DNA of 64,000 nucleotides. Source: an uncultured Gammaproteobacteria bacterium. GTDB taxonomy: Bacteria; Pseudomonadota; Gammaproteobacteria; Pseudomonadales; Pseudohongiellaceae. The position numbers and the translations under genes were made by a program. Below, piece after piece: positions 45,298-57,444 of the stretch; positions within the stretch are counted from its first letter, which is position 1; every line of letters starts with the position of its first letter. The notes below the pieces were generated by a model, which ran no database searches, was not told where the DNA came from, and worked only from the letters and a program-made list of their open reading frames with translations. The stretch is from contig CAJXVC010000011.1 in the NCBI GenBank assembly GCA_913060975.1, positions 62,001 through 126,000 of the forward strand. The letters are read 5' to 3'.

Positions 45298-45452
45298 GAA
45301 AAGAGCGTAAGTACTTGGGCCAGCCTGCCTCTCCAGTTGTACTGTTATGCTTGATGCCTGGTTACATTAGCAGGCTTGAAACGAATCACCAAGCATGCGT
45401 GACAAAGGGGTGAGAATTAAACCTGAAAATCGGAAAACCGAAGGAGGAGAGA

Positions 45453-45923
45453 ATGCATTTTTCAGCAAGACTATTTGGTCGGGGTTTGGCGCTGACCGTT
45501 CTATTAATCGGTCTGTCTCATCAAGCATTGGGGCAGCAACATGGCGACGCAGGGAGCGACCATGACCATTCCGGCGGGTCCATGGGTATGAAGAATCAGG
45601 AGCAGATGATGGCCATGCATGAACATATGCAGGACATGCAGTCTTTGATGTCCGAGATTCGCGAGGAAGACGACCCGGAGCGTCGGCAGCAGCTGATGCA
45701 GGAGCATATGCTGCAAATGCAGAGCAGCATGGGAATGATGGAAGGCATGAGGGGAGGTGCCGGGTCGGATGACGATCAGACGGACGCCAATGCCACTTCC
45801 ATGCAGGAGATGCAAGACCGGATGCAGATGATGCAGGAGCGTATGCAGATGATGCACATGATGATGAGGCAGATGATGTCACATATGCAGCAGCAGGGAA
45901 CTGCCGACGCCGCCGAAAATTGA
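45453..45923 (+). CDS. Met/His-rich secreted protein
   Basis: A 156-residue protein with a signal peptide (LLIGLSHQALG), a His/Asp patch (DHDHSGGSMGM) and a mature chain with very many Met, Gln and Glu in helical heptads (MHEHMQDMQSLMSE, MQMMQERMQMMHMMMRQMM). Such composition suits periplasmic Cu(I)/Ag(I) binding through thioethers, as in CopK/CueP-like or SilE-like proteins, but no family is recognised. GGAGGAG precedes the ATG. It stands alone on the strand next to convergent fdxA. Confidence 0.78.
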   Translation: MHFSARLFGRGLALTVLLIGLSHQALGQQHGDAGSDHDHSGGSMGMKNQEQMMAMHEHMQDMQSLMSEIREEDDPERRQQLMQEHMLQMQSSMGMMEGMRGGAGSDDDQTDANATSMQEMQDRMQMMQERMQMMHMMMRQMMSHMQQQGTADAAEN

Positions 45924-45952
45924 GTGTTTAAGGAGGCAGCGGCCGGTCACGC

Positions 45953-46288
45953 TCAGGCCGACCAGTTTTTCTCCAGCAAGGCGTGTTTGCCGGGCTTGTC
46001 CAACCAGTCATCGGCATCGTCTGGAGGCAGTTTTGCCTCGCTGATATTGGGCCAGTGAGTGGCGAGTTCCCTGTTCAAGGAGAGGAATTTTTCTTGCTCT
46101 TGCGGTAATTCGTTCTCGGTATAGATGGCATCGGCCGGGCATTCCGGTTCACATAATGCGCAATCAATACACTCTTCCGGATTGATGACTAGCATGTTTG
46201 GTCCTTCATAGAAGCAATCAACCGGGCATACCTCGACACAATCAGTGTATTTGCACTTAATGCAGTTTTCGCCAACAACATAAGTCAT
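45953..46288 (-). CDS. fdxA: 7Fe ferredoxin FdxA
   Basis: A 111-residue ferredoxin from ATG 46288; the longer track ORF adds a hydrophobic stretch not found in the family. It has the [3Fe-4S]/[4Fe-4S] cysteine pattern [17 protein letters not shown] and [16 protein letters not shown]. The C-terminal extension ([13 protein letters not shown]) is typical for proteobacterial FdxA. It transfers electrons in the cytoplasm; partner not evident here. Confidence 0.93.
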   Translation of the reverse strand: MTYVVGENCIKCKYTDCVEVCPVDCFYEGPNMLVINPEECIDCALCEPECPADAIYTENELPQEQEKFLSLNRELATHWPNISEAKLPPDDADDWLDKPGKHALLEKNWSA

Positions 46289-46365
46289 GATCGGAGCCCT
46301 CAAACAGTACGGACATAAATATCTTAACACCAAAATCAAAATCAAAACCAATATAGGGATTACTT

Positions 46366-47682
46366 ATGACTAACCATTCTCACCACGATCGGAGCTCTCA
46401 TTATAAGAAGAACAGTCTGACTTTATGGGGTGCTGTTTCCATGGGAACAGGGGTTATGATCGGTGCAGGTATATTCGCCCTGACTGGACAAGTCGCAGAG
46501 TTGGCTCGCGATTGGTTTCCCTTGGCGTTCCTTGTGGCTGCAGTTATCTCAGGTTTTTCGGCTTACAGCTATGTCAAGATGGCCAATGCCTGGCCGTCAG
46601 CAGGAGGTATCGCCATGTTCCTGGAGAAGGCTTATGGGCGTGGCACTATCACTGCGGTTTGTGCGTTGTTGATGTATTTTTCGATGGTGATCAATGAAAG
46701 TCTTGTGGCGCGGACTTTTGCAACCTATAGCCTGCAACTGTCAGGTGCTGACCCTGAAGGCTGGATGATACCTGCGCTTGCAGTGGCAGTTCTTGTTTTC
46801 GCATTTGTCATTAATGTCCTCGGTAATCGTTTTATCCAGACATTTTCATTCTTCATGGCATTTATAAAAATCGGCGGGTTGGCCTTTCTTGCAATCGGAG
46901 GCTTGTGGGCGTCCGGACTTACATTTGAAGCGATCGCTTCGCCTCAGGAAGAAACAACCTTGACTGGCTTTCTCGGCGCTGTAGCCCTTGGAATCCTCGC
47001 TTATAAGGGGTTCACAACCATTACCAATAGCGGCTCCGAGATCAAAGATCCACACAAGAATGTGGGGCGAGCAATTATTCTATCGCTTGGAATTTGTGTA
47101 TTTGTGTATATGCTTGTTGCTTTTGCAGTGGCGGGTAATCTGACGGTAGACGAAATTGTCGCGGCGCGAGATTACTCATTGGCCGAGGCGTCCCGGCCTG
47201 CTTATGGTGATCTTGGGCTTCGGGTCACGGTGATATTCGCTATCGTAGCAACCGTGTCCGGAGTGATTGCAAGTGTGTTTGCCGTTTCGCGCATGCTGGC
47301 TATGCTCACCGATATGAAGCTGGTGCCACACAGTCATTTCGGTATGCCTGGCAGTATCCAGAAGCACACGCTGGTTTACACAATCATTTTGGCTATATTG
47401 TTGGCAGCCTTTTTCGATTTAAGTCGAATTGCCTCTCTAGGTGCAATTTTCTATATCCTTATGGACATTGCGATCCATTGGGGAATTCTTCGTCATGTCA
47501 GAGGAGAAATAGGAGCTAGCGCTGTTATTTTGGTAACGGCCATCATACTTGACGTTATTGTGTTGCTTGCCTTTTTATGGGTGAAACTGCAATCAGATGT
47601 GCTTGTAATCTATGCTTCTGCAATAGGTTTACTTCTTATTCTGGCTGGGGAGCGTTGGTTTCTTTCCAAAGGTCTTGAGTAG
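46366..47682 (+). CDS. APC-superfamily amino-acid/organocation permease
   Basis: A 438-residue inner-membrane permease with about 12 hydrophobic segments. The opening LWGAVSMGTGVMIGAGIFALTGQ has the APC glycine-rich TM1 break, and SGSEIKDPHKNVGRAII is the conserved loop after TM6. A short His-rich N-terminus (TNHSHHDRSSHY) precedes TM1. Substrate unknown; being in a metal region, amino acid or polyamine traffic is a guess. It is divergent from fdxA. Confidence 0.85.
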   Translation: MTNHSHHDRSSHYKKNSLTLWGAVSMGTGVMIGAGIFALTGQVAELARDWFPLAFLVAAVISGFSAYSYVKMANAWPSAGGIAMFLEKAYGRGTITAVCALLMYFSMVINESLVARTFATYSLQLSGADPEGWMIPALAVAVLVFAFVINVLGNRFIQTFSFFMAFIKIGGLAFLAIGGLWASGLTFEAIASPQEETTLTGFLGAVALGILAYKGFTTITNSGSEIKDPHKNVGRAIILSLGICVFVYMLVAFAVAGNLTVDEIVAARDYSLAEASRPAYGDLGLRVTVIFAIVATVSGVIASVFAVSRMLAMLTDMKLVPHSHFGMPGSIQKHTLVYTIILAILLAAFFDLSRIASLGAIFYILMDIAIHWGILRHVRGEIGASAVILVTAIILDVIVLLAFLWVKLQSDVLVIYASAIGLLLILAGERWFLSKGLE

Positions 47683-47782
47683 ACAGCGTGGCGGATTCGC
47701 CAATTGACTCAATCAGTTAATAATTCAAAATCTGAGCAAACTCGAAAGGCTGAATATGATTGTAAGCCTGACTTGAAACGAG

Positions 47783-48406
47783 CTAGCTACCAGATTTGTG
47801 CGTCGTGCCATCCTCGTCATGTTTGTCCATATGCGCGTCCTTGAGTATGTCGATACCACCATAAGCTGCAATACCAGCTACGGCGGCGCCAACTATCAAA
47901 TCTGGCAAGTTGCTATCGGTAAGATAAATCAATGCGCCAGCGATAATAATTCCACCATTGGCGACGAAATCATTGAAGCTAAAAGTGATAGCAGCCCTTA
48001 AGTTGACGTCGTTATGCTCGATACGCTTGAGTAGATAGAGTGACGATAGATTAATCGCTGCAGCAATTATGGCCATAACGATCATCGTCCAACCAATTGG
48101 CTCCGAGCCTGTCGAATAACGCCGTACGGCATCAATAACAACCAGCCCAGCGAAAATCAGCAGCATGGTTCCTGACACTTTGGCTGCTCCGCGTTTCCAT
48201 GTGCGAGATCGAGTCAAGGCCAGTAAACTTAGAGCATAGACTGCTGCGTCGGAAGTATTGTCGAGTCCATTGGCAAGCAAAGCATTGGAATCGGCAATAA
48301 CACCAGTAAACAGAAAGCCAACTGCAAGTAGAGCATTCAAAACCAGAACAATCCAGAATGTCCTGCGTTTATCGGGAGAGTTTAAATCCATCTCTTCATG
48401 AGTCAT
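47783..48406 (-). CDS. CDF-like cation transporter, short form
   Basis: A 207-residue membrane protein, start ATG 48406. It has five to six hydrophobic segments, the LANGLDNTSDAAVYAL motif in place of the His-x3-Asp of usual CDFs (Asp-x3-Asp) and NDFVANGG in the second site. A His/Asp tail (DAHMDKHDEDGTTHK) ends the protein, and the large cytoplasmic domain is missing. It belongs to the CDF fold; metal and direction are uncertain. It is the last gene downstream of the minus-strand czcCBA. Confidence 0.78.
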   Translation of the reverse strand: MTHEEMDLNSPDKRRTFWIVLVLNALLAVGFLFTGVIADSNALLANGLDNTSDAAVYALSLLALTRSRTWKRGAAKVSGTMLLIFAGLVVIDAVRRYSTGSEPIGWTMIVMAIIAAAINLSSLYLLKRIEHNDVNLRAAITFSFNDFVANGGIIIAGALIYLTDSNLPDLIVGAAVAGIAAYGGIDILKDAHMDKHDEDGTTHKSGS

Positions 48407-48495
48407 TGAACCTGATCCGTAGTTGCAAAAATTGGTTCCGGGAAGAATCCGATATTGGCTCAAATCGAGCCAATATCGAGGATTCTGTAGGCGAC

Positions 48496-51642
<3,147 letters not shown>

Positions 51643-51650
51643 TTAATCTC

Positions 51651-52598
51651 CTAGTGGCCGTGCTCCACGCCTTCTTTTTCCAAGTCGGCTTTGATCAGGT
51701 AGCTGTTTTCTACAACATAGTTCTCACCTGCCGACAGGCCATCCAGCACTTCGGTAAACCTGCCATCGCTTCTTCCCAGATTCAGGGGGCGTGGAAAGTA
51801 ATGGTCGCCTTCCTGCACGAATATCACCTGACTGCCTTCAAAAAGCTGAATGGCATTGTTGTCCACTAACAGATCTACACTGGCTTGCTCGATTACCACC
51901 TGACCCTCAACCAGCAAACCCGGCGACCAGAGTCCCCGAGGGTTGTCCAAAGGAACCCTTGCAATCAGTGTTGGGGAATTGGATTGGCTGGGGTTTAAAT
52001 AACTGATTCTGCCGTCCGCGGAAAGATGGTCCATAGCTACATGGACGGTCATGCCAGCTTGGACATGCTGCGTGTCCCCGGGGAAAACAGTAAAATCAAC
52101 CCAGAGTCTTTCGTAGTTGGCAATCGTCATCAGAGTTTGTTCCATGGCTTGCTCGCCCGGATTGGCATGTTTGTTGACTACCATGCCGCTGATCGGGGCT
52201 TTAATCTGATAAGTCTGTAAGCTGTTGTTGGTTTCGATAGTGGCAATGATTTCGCCGGCCTCTACGCTATCACCCAGGGCAGGCACAATGTCTCGTATCG
52301 TTCCCGGATAACGTGCTGTCACGTGGCTGACTAGCTGCGGGTCGGGCATGGTTCTGCCAAAAAGCTGCAGTGTCAGTTCGAGTTCGCCGCCGCTCGCGGT
52401 GGCAGATCGAATGCCTTGCTCCACAGCCATGGCTGCAGAAATTTCAGCAAACTCGCTGTGTTCTTCTTCCTCATGCTCTCCTTCTTGATGCTCCTCTTCA
52501 GCAGCAAACGCTGGGAATGCAAGTCCCACGATGAAAAAGGAAATAGTGAGCAGCTTTGAAATGTTGAATAAATCTTGTGTTTGATATATTGGATTCAT
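51651..52598 (-). CDS. czcB: RND periplasmic adaptor CzcB
   Basis: A 315-residue adaptor, start ATG 52598 after CGGAGATC. Signal peptide (FFIVGLAFPAFA) is followed by an acidic His/Glu stretch (EEEHQEGEHEEEEHSEF) that could bind divalent metal, then barrel-sandwich (TYQIKAPISGMVVNKHANPG) and beta-barrel domains. Shorter than the first czcB (405) because the coiled-coil hairpin is reduced. It follows czcC closely. Confidence 0.9.
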   Translation of the reverse strand: MNPIYQTQDLFNISKLLTISFFIVGLAFPAFAAEEEHQEGEHEEEEHSEFAEISAAMAVEQGIRSATASGGELELTLQLFGRTMPDPQLVSHVTARYPGTIRDIVPALGDSVEAGEIIATIETNNSLQTYQIKAPISGMVVNKHANPGEQAMEQTLMTIANYERLWVDFTVFPGDTQHVQAGMTVHVAMDHLSADGRISYLNPSQSNSPTLIARVPLDNPRGLWSPGLLVEGQVVIEQASVDLLVDNNAIQLFEGSQVIFVQEGDHYFPRPLNLGRSDGRFTEVLDGLSAGENYVVENSYLIKADLEKEGVEHGH

Positions 52599-52611
52599 AA
52601 TGATCTCCGGA

Positions 52612-53865
52612 TTAACGGGCAAGCAAAGGCTCACCACTGAGCCGTTCTATTTCTGCTCTTAATTTGTGAGCTGTGGTGGCACTATTGATCAGCGCCAATT
52701 CCGCATCGAGGTACTCTCGTTGTGCGGAGATAAGTTCCAGATAACTGTAAGTACCATTTTCATAGGCAATCCGTGACTGCTCCTGAACCGATTCGAGCCG
52801 TGGCAGGACTTCATCCTGAAGAAGATCAACTTCGGAAATGGTTTGATTGAGGCGCTGATAAAGTGAAGTGATTTCGCCTCTGAGGCGATTCAGAGTGACT
52901 GCACGCCGTGCCTCCACTTCTTGCAGGTTGGCGCGAGCTTCACGAATTTGCCCCTGAGCTCTGGATTCAGTGAACAACGGCATGCTGGCTCCAATAGTAA
53001 ACGCCGTATCGTTTAGTTCGCGAAGGTGGCGAACTCCCGCAGACCATTGGATATCGCTCTGCTTGAGCGTATTGGCCTGTTGTAATTCAGCCTCACGCAA
53101 ACGTTCTTCACTGGCATAGATAGCAACGTTTGGATTGGAGTCAATGTTCGACAATAATGTCTGCAATGAGCCGGGAGTGCCTACGCTCAGCAGATTAGCT
53201 TCCACTGCATCGAACTGTGGTTCGCTGATGGCCCACATTGCCGACAACCTGATCCGAGCGCTGTCAAACATAGCGACAGCCATCGCTTCAGCGGCTTCAG
53301 CCCTTATTCTTGCAGCCTCGGCCCGATCCTGCTCCAGTTGCGGTGATCGGCCCGCCGCCACTAATGGCTCCAGCAATTCGATCGTCTGGGTCGCAATTTC
53401 TGTGGCTCGTGCTTGTAATGCAACCAGTTGCTGGGCTGATGCAACGTCAATAAATCGTTGAATTGTTTCTCCCAGCAAGTCCAGCTCGACTACGCGTTGT
53501 TCTGCTGTAAGCAGATCAAGACGTCGGTTGGCCACACCAAGTCTTGCCTGACGCTTGCCGCCCAATTCGATAACTTGTGACAAACCGATATTGATTTCGG
53601 GTGCCGTGAAATCTCGCAGGTTTCCCGTTCCCAGGAATTCTTCAACTCCGCCACTGGCTCGTAGCGGTGGATTGAGGTCTGCTGATTCCCGGCGCCCAAG
53701 CAATGCCTCCTCCCGAAACTGGAAGCTGTGCAAACGGGGATTGGAACGCATGACTGCTGCAAATGCATCACGCAAGTTTATTGTGCCGGTCAAGGCTTCT
53801 TGAGCATTGACCAGTAGACTCGTGCTGGAAAGAGTAAACACGAGCAACAGATTCCTGAAGCTCAT
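52612..53865 (-). CDS. czcC: Outer-membrane factor CzcC
   Basis: A 417-residue OEP/TolC-family protein with signal peptide (TLSSTSLLVNA) and GGVEEFLGTGN, GLSQVIELGGKRQARLGVA as in CzcC. The second repeat contains QWSAGVRHLRELNDTAFTIG, and the tail has NGTYSYLELISAQREYLDAE. GGAGAACG precedes the ATG. First structural gene of the minus-strand operon, 80 bp after the leader ORF. Confidence 0.92.
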   Translation of the reverse strand: MSFRNLLLVFTLSSTSLLVNAQEALTGTINLRDAFAAVMRSNPRLHSFQFREEALLGRRESADLNPPLRASGGVEEFLGTGNLRDFTAPEINIGLSQVIELGGKRQARLGVANRRLDLLTAEQRVVELDLLGETIQRFIDVASAQQLVALQARATEIATQTIELLEPLVAAGRSPQLEQDRAEAARIRAEAAEAMAVAMFDSARIRLSAMWAISEPQFDAVEANLLSVGTPGSLQTLLSNIDSNPNVAIYASEERLREAELQQANTLKQSDIQWSAGVRHLRELNDTAFTIGASMPLFTESRAQGQIREARANLQEVEARRAVTLNRLRGEITSLYQRLNQTISEVDLLQDEVLPRLESVQEQSRIAYENGTYSYLELISAQREYLDAELALINSATTAHKLRAEIERLSGEPLLAR

Positions 53866-53906
53866 TCTTCGTTCTCCTGAATAAAAATCTGACGAACGCC
53901 AAAGTC

Positions 53907-53925
53907 CCCGATTGGAATAATCGGG
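53907..53925 (-). promoter_or_regulatory. Hairpin 20 nt after the class-A leader stop
   Basis: On the minus strand CCCGATT-ATTCC-AATCGGG forms a perfect 7-bp stem with a 5-base loop. It sits between the leader stop and the czcC RBS, comparable in position with the hairpin at 24882 in the cus operon. Confidence 0.45.
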
Positions 53926-53945
53926 ATGGCAGATCTAACAAGGGG

Positions 53946-54350
53946 TCAAATTAATTCAGGCGGAGCTCGGGAAGGAGGGAGTGATCTTGCTGAGTGTCGC
54001 GGTGCCAGGTCTTGTTCAGCGGGAACCTGTGCGTGGGTATAGTTTGTAGCTGGGAAGGTGAATTCGACAGGGAGAATGGCAGTAGAATTCGTAGCGAGTT
54101 TCGCTACCTTCGCCAGCAAGGCATCCAGCGTCAATTCTGCTTCAATATCGGCTTTGTCAGTGTTGTGACCATCAGCTTCTCCACCGCTAGAGTGGGCGTC
54201 TTTCGATTTAAAATGCACAGACACTGGTGCTTCGCTACCATCAAGGCAGTAATGAAACTGAAGGTGGGAAGCAGAACTGAAGACGAGCAACATCACGGCA
54301 GCGAAGGCCGGTATAAATCTCGTTATAGAAGTACTTCTGGTGGTGCTCAT
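53946..54350 (-). CDS. Putative metal-sensing leader peptide, RAPP tail (class A)
   Basis: A 134-residue ORF with a signal peptide (FAAVMLLVFSSASH), the motif HYCLDGSEAPVSVHF, a His/Asp/Glu-rich middle and SLPPSRAPPELI at the stop. It pairs with the ORF at 16012: both share HYC(F/L)DG, PVS(I/V)HF and a RAPP tail and both lead czcCBA operons, though the pumps differ. No strong RBS is visible. I infer nascent-chain control of czcCBA by divalent metal; RAPP arrest is established for other peptides, not for this family. Confidence 0.72.
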   Translation of the reverse strand: MSTTRSTSITRFIPAFAAVMLLVFSSASHLQFHYCLDGSEAPVSVHFKSKDAHSSGGEADGHNTDKADIEAELTLDALLAKVAKLATNSTAILPVEFTFPATNYTHAQVPAEQDLAPRHSARSLPPSRAPPELI

Positions 54351-54439
54351 ATCAGGGTACTAAATCTGCTGCCAAGGTTCTGCCCAAGTTAATCGCACGA
54401 CAAACGCGTTCTAGCCAACCGAGGCATGTGAACTCTTGA

Positions 54440-54467
54440 ATTATAGTTCGTCAATAATGATAACAAA
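54440..54467 (-). promoter_or_regulatory. Candidate sigma-70 promoter of the second czc operon
   Basis: On the minus strand TTTGTT, 16 bp, TATAAT, about 90 bp before the leader ORF. The -10 is perfect, the -35 weak. No 19-bp spacer here. Confidence 0.4.
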
Positions 54468-54689
54468 CTTTACCCAGTGAGTATGCAATATAAAGTGTCA
54501 TAAAATTATGCATATAAAACAGTGGCTTGAGTTAAACAGTGGCTTTTTTGGCATGCGTTCGCGTGCAAGTGATCTACTTGATCTTAGGCCATATACTTCA
54601 CTGGCTAGGTAGTTGATAAATGATTGGCGGTCGCAGAAAAGGCTGCTGGGATTTGGTTAACCATGCCAGAATGCTCTGAAAATTATTCG

Positions 54690-54785
54690 TGTCTTATTTT
54701 GGGAAGTTTGCGGATAGGCGTGTCAACCAATCTGTTGAGTCTTGACGCATCGGATTTTGGGCTGATAGTCGATGGCGCCAGAATC
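54690..54785 (+). pseudogene. Relic of a czcA RND gene
   Basis: The translation SCLILGSLRIGVSTNLLSLD followed by [13 protein letters not shown] matches the intact czcA (FLLLGNFRA... and [22 protein letters not shown]) with a deletion of about 25 residues between LGSLR and GVST. It lies on the plus strand, opposite to the neighbouring czc operon. No other part of the gene is recognisable on either side. Confidence 0.7.
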
Positions 54786-54913
54786 TACAAAATTACTAAA
54801 CGAACCAGTACGTACTCTGGACATTCTCAGTGAGACCTTGTCATTTGCGACTATAGACTTTGGCTGCAGTTTTACTTACACAGAATTCAGCGCAATTACA
54901 CAAAGGTGGAAAC

Positions 54914-55051
54914 ATGGACAAGACAATAAAAAGCGATTCAGGCAGTTCGAAAAGCTTGAGAGTCATCCAGCTAGCACTGTGTTTGCTGCTTGGCTTTGGT
55001 CTAGACAGTACGATTTCTGCAGCGTCCAATATGCCTAAAAATTGCCCCTGA
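54914..55051 (+). CDS. Possible small secreted protein
   Basis: ATG 54914 after AAGGTGG opens 45 codons: a charged start (MDKTIKSDSGSSKSLRV) and a hydrophobic signal-like stretch (IQLALCLLLGFGLDSTISAA) followed by only a few residues. Its end overlaps the 3' end of the convergent TonB receptor. It may be real, or the severed 5' end of a lost secreted-protein gene. Confidence 0.35.
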   Translation: MDKTIKSDSGSSKSLRVIQLALCLLLGFGLDSTISAASNMPKNCP

Positions 55052-57185
55052 TTCTGAATAGGTATTCTGGTCCGGTTGTGGCGCAGATATTTTCAACTTC
55101 CGACAGTGCGGCAGTTCGCCGGTCGCCCGCGAACCGAAAGCGGTTGTAGCAGCGGCCGGCGTCCTTGATGTTGTTACCTTCCACCCGATAGTTAAAGCCA
55201 AACCAGCCAACCATCTCGACAAATGCTGATAGATTGCCTGGCGCGGCCAATTCGAAGCGATTGTCGATATCAAAGCGGACACGGTTGCCGTCTATGCGCT
55301 CGACAAAATTCACGCCCCAGTTAATGTTGCGAGAGGGTATATCCTGACGGAAGCCAAAGCGGTAGCCACCACGATCGTAAGGGAAAAAGTGCGCATCCCG
55401 GTTGGTGAACGGGTCAACTTCGATGTCCGAGTCTTGTACAGTAATGGAACCCGTTAGCAGGGAGTTCGGTAGCGAAAGCCTGCCAAGCCGTAAGCTGGCA
55501 TTGAGCTGCACGCCATAGGCATCAGCTCTGCCAATATTGCCGTTTGTTGTATCGAGGAAATCATCAGTAGAAATATCAATGCCGCCAATTTTGTTATCGA
55601 AGCGGTAGTGGAAATAGCGGGTATTCAATGCGCCGCCATCATTGGGCAGGCGATAGTCCAGACTCAGTTCTACGCGGATACTTTCTTCCGGTTCCAAAGA
55701 AGGGTTGCCGGCTTTGGTATTTTCTTCATCGTCCTCGGTATTGCTGGAACGGGAAAAATCGGCAAAGCTTAATTGGGAAACAAACTTCTCCACTGTGGCC
55801 TTAAACTGTAGCGTTGAGCTGAGGTCATAGCGCAGGTCAATTTTAGGTTTTATAAAACTGAAGTCCCGTTTGATTGCAACATCGCCTGACTGTTCGATTT
55901 CCGAATATTCGCCAACCAGAGAACTTTCCAAAGACAAGCGCGAATTGATCTGCCAGTTGTGGACAGCAAAGGGTTCGATGCGCAGCTCTTCGACACTGGA
56001 GTTGGCATTGCCGAATCCAACAGGCGTCAGGCCGCCGTGGCTTTCGGCGCCGGGTCCGCCAGTGGCAACCCCGAGTTTCAAGTTGGAGTCCTGAATGGTT
56101 TGCGCAACTTCCGCCCCCAGTTCGAGCCCGTGCCCTTCAGACAGTTGCATTGTGTAGGACGAGCGACCGATGCGCTCGCGATAGCGACTCTTGGTGTCCA
56201 GATACAGATTCTTGCTCTCCGGGCCTTCGGGGGTAGCGGCAGCAAATCGCTCGCGGGTACTGTCGGTCTTGCGCTCGTTGACGATAAAGAGTGCTTTGAA
56301 CCGACTGCCATTGGTAAAGCTATGCTGATAGTCGGCGCCAAGTTCCCAGTCATTGGCTGTGGCGGGAATGCTTTCACGTTCATAGGTAGTCTGCGCGGCA
56401 CCGCTATCCATATTGGTAATGCGCCGATACAAGTCGACGGGCGGGTCGTTTTCGTTATAGAGCGCATTGACTGCCAGGCGGTCGCGATCGCTCATATCCC
56501 AGGTCAGGTTCGTGTTGAATGAATAGTCAGTCTGATTCTGAAAGCGATCAAAGGTAATGATCTCGTGAGGGGAGAAGTCACCATTAACTGCTTGTTCCAC
56601 GCTATAGGTGTGCTGATAGGCGGGTTGGGCGGAGCCACTTAACAGATAGGTGAGGCTGCCAGATTGGCCGCTCCAGGCCAGCGAGAAGCCGGGTTCGAAA
56701 GTGCCGTCGTCGAAGTGTTTGCCGGTAACTTCGGTTGAGAGGTTGGACTGTGATTGCGCTTCAAGCAAAACTATATTGATTAACTGACCGCTGTTCTGTA
56801 CATCCAGTGTTGCTGATGTGCCGCGCACAATCGCAATGTACTCGACTTGATCGGCACTGATTCTGTCCAATTGCGCTTCGGCTTCATTGGCCTTGCCGGC
56901 AAGTCGTTTGCCATCAATCAAAATATTGGAACTGGCTCCTAATCCGCGGTCACCATCGGCGCTGGTGTTGCGTGTATTGCGAATGAGATCAATGCCCGGA
57001 ACCCGGTCCAGCATGTCGTTGACTGTTAGCGGATTAAACTGGGAAAAATAGGCAGCAGGAAAAGTGACGGTTGAATCGCTTTCATCGGTGGATTGAGCGA
57101 CGAGTGGCTCGGCGGCCATAGCAAAAACGGTAAAAGTCAGTGCGCAGTACAGCCATGGCTTGCGGAAGCCAGAAAATTGTCTCAT
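55035..57185 (-). CDS. TonB-dependent receptor (outer-membrane)
   Basis: A 716-residue receptor with signal peptide (FAMAAEPLVAQ), a plug domain (VNDMLDRVPGIDLIRNTRN, SNILIDGKRLAGK, VEYIAIVRG) and a barrel ending in the aromatic FRIRGNF. The plug type resembles OAR-like receptors for peptides or complex organics rather than the siderophore group. An inverted repeat 63 bp upstream and an HxlR gene nearby suggest its control. Ligand unknown. Confidence 0.88.
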   Translation of the reverse strand: MRQFSGFRKPWLYCALTFTVFAMAAEPLVAQSTDESDSTVTFPAAYFSQFNPLTVNDMLDRVPGIDLIRNTRNTSADGDRGLGASSNILIDGKRLAGKANEAEAQLDRISADQVEYIAIVRGTSATLDVQNSGQLINIVLLEAQSQSNLSTEVTGKHFDDGTFEPGFSLAWSGQSGSLTYLLSGSAQPAYQHTYSVEQAVNGDFSPHEIITFDRFQNQTDYSFNTNLTWDMSDRDRLAVNALYNENDPPVDLYRRITNMDSGAAQTTYERESIPATANDWELGADYQHSFTNGSRFKALFIVNERKTDSTRERFAAATPEGPESKNLYLDTKSRYRERIGRSSYTMQLSEGHGLELGAEVAQTIQDSNLKLGVATGGPGAESHGGLTPVGFGNANSSVEELRIEPFAVHNWQINSRLSLESSLVGEYSEIEQSGDVAIKRDFSFIKPKIDLRYDLSSTLQFKATVEKFVSQLSFADFSRSSNTEDDEENTKAGNPSLEPEESIRVELSLDYRLPNDGGALNTRYFHYRFDNKIGGIDISTDDFLDTTNGNIGRADAYGVQLNASLRLGRLSLPNSLLTGSITVQDSDIEVDPFTNRDAHFFPYDRGGYRFGFRQDIPSRNINWGVNFVERIDGNRVRFDIDNRFELAAPGNLSAFVEMVGWFGFNYRVEGNNIKDAGRCYNRFRFAGDRRTAALSEVENICATTGPEYLFRIRGNF

Positions 57186-57247
57186 GGCGAAATCTCGTTA
57201 TTATCTTGTTATGGGCATGAGCTTGCATAGTAGAAGTCGCCATGTGG

Positions 57248-57262
57248 CTTGTAAAATACAAG
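57248..57262. promoter_or_regulatory. Candidate HxlR operator
   Basis: CTTGTA-AAA-TACAAG is a perfect 6-3-6 dyad 63 bp before the TonB receptor start and 180 bp from the HxlR gene. HxlR-family regulators bind short dyads of this kind. Confidence 0.45.
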
Positions 57263-57285
57263 TTACAATATGTCGCAATTGGCCT

Positions 57286-57430
57286 GGGATCCAGGCCTGG
57301 GATTAAGGTCTCTGACTTGGGGTTTTGATTTGGATCTTAGATTCAGGCTGTAGGCCGGGGCTATGGTTCAGACCTGTAGCTCAAATAACTAGTGCGCATC
57401 CAGAGTTCCGGCCTGGAGTTGGACCCCGCA
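57286..57430. repeat. Degenerate G-rich repeat tract
   Basis: GGCCTGGGAT occurs twice in tandem (57287 and 57301), with the CCTGGGATCCAGG palindrome and several looser variants (GGCTGTAGGCC, GGCCTGGAGTTGG). No coding capacity is seen. Confidence 0.4.
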
Positions 57431-57444
57431 TTCAGGGGTAGTGA

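Noticed and set aside
55959-56522. 187-codon plus-strand ORF
   Set aside because: Antisense to the second TonB receptor, no RBS, no recognisable domain.
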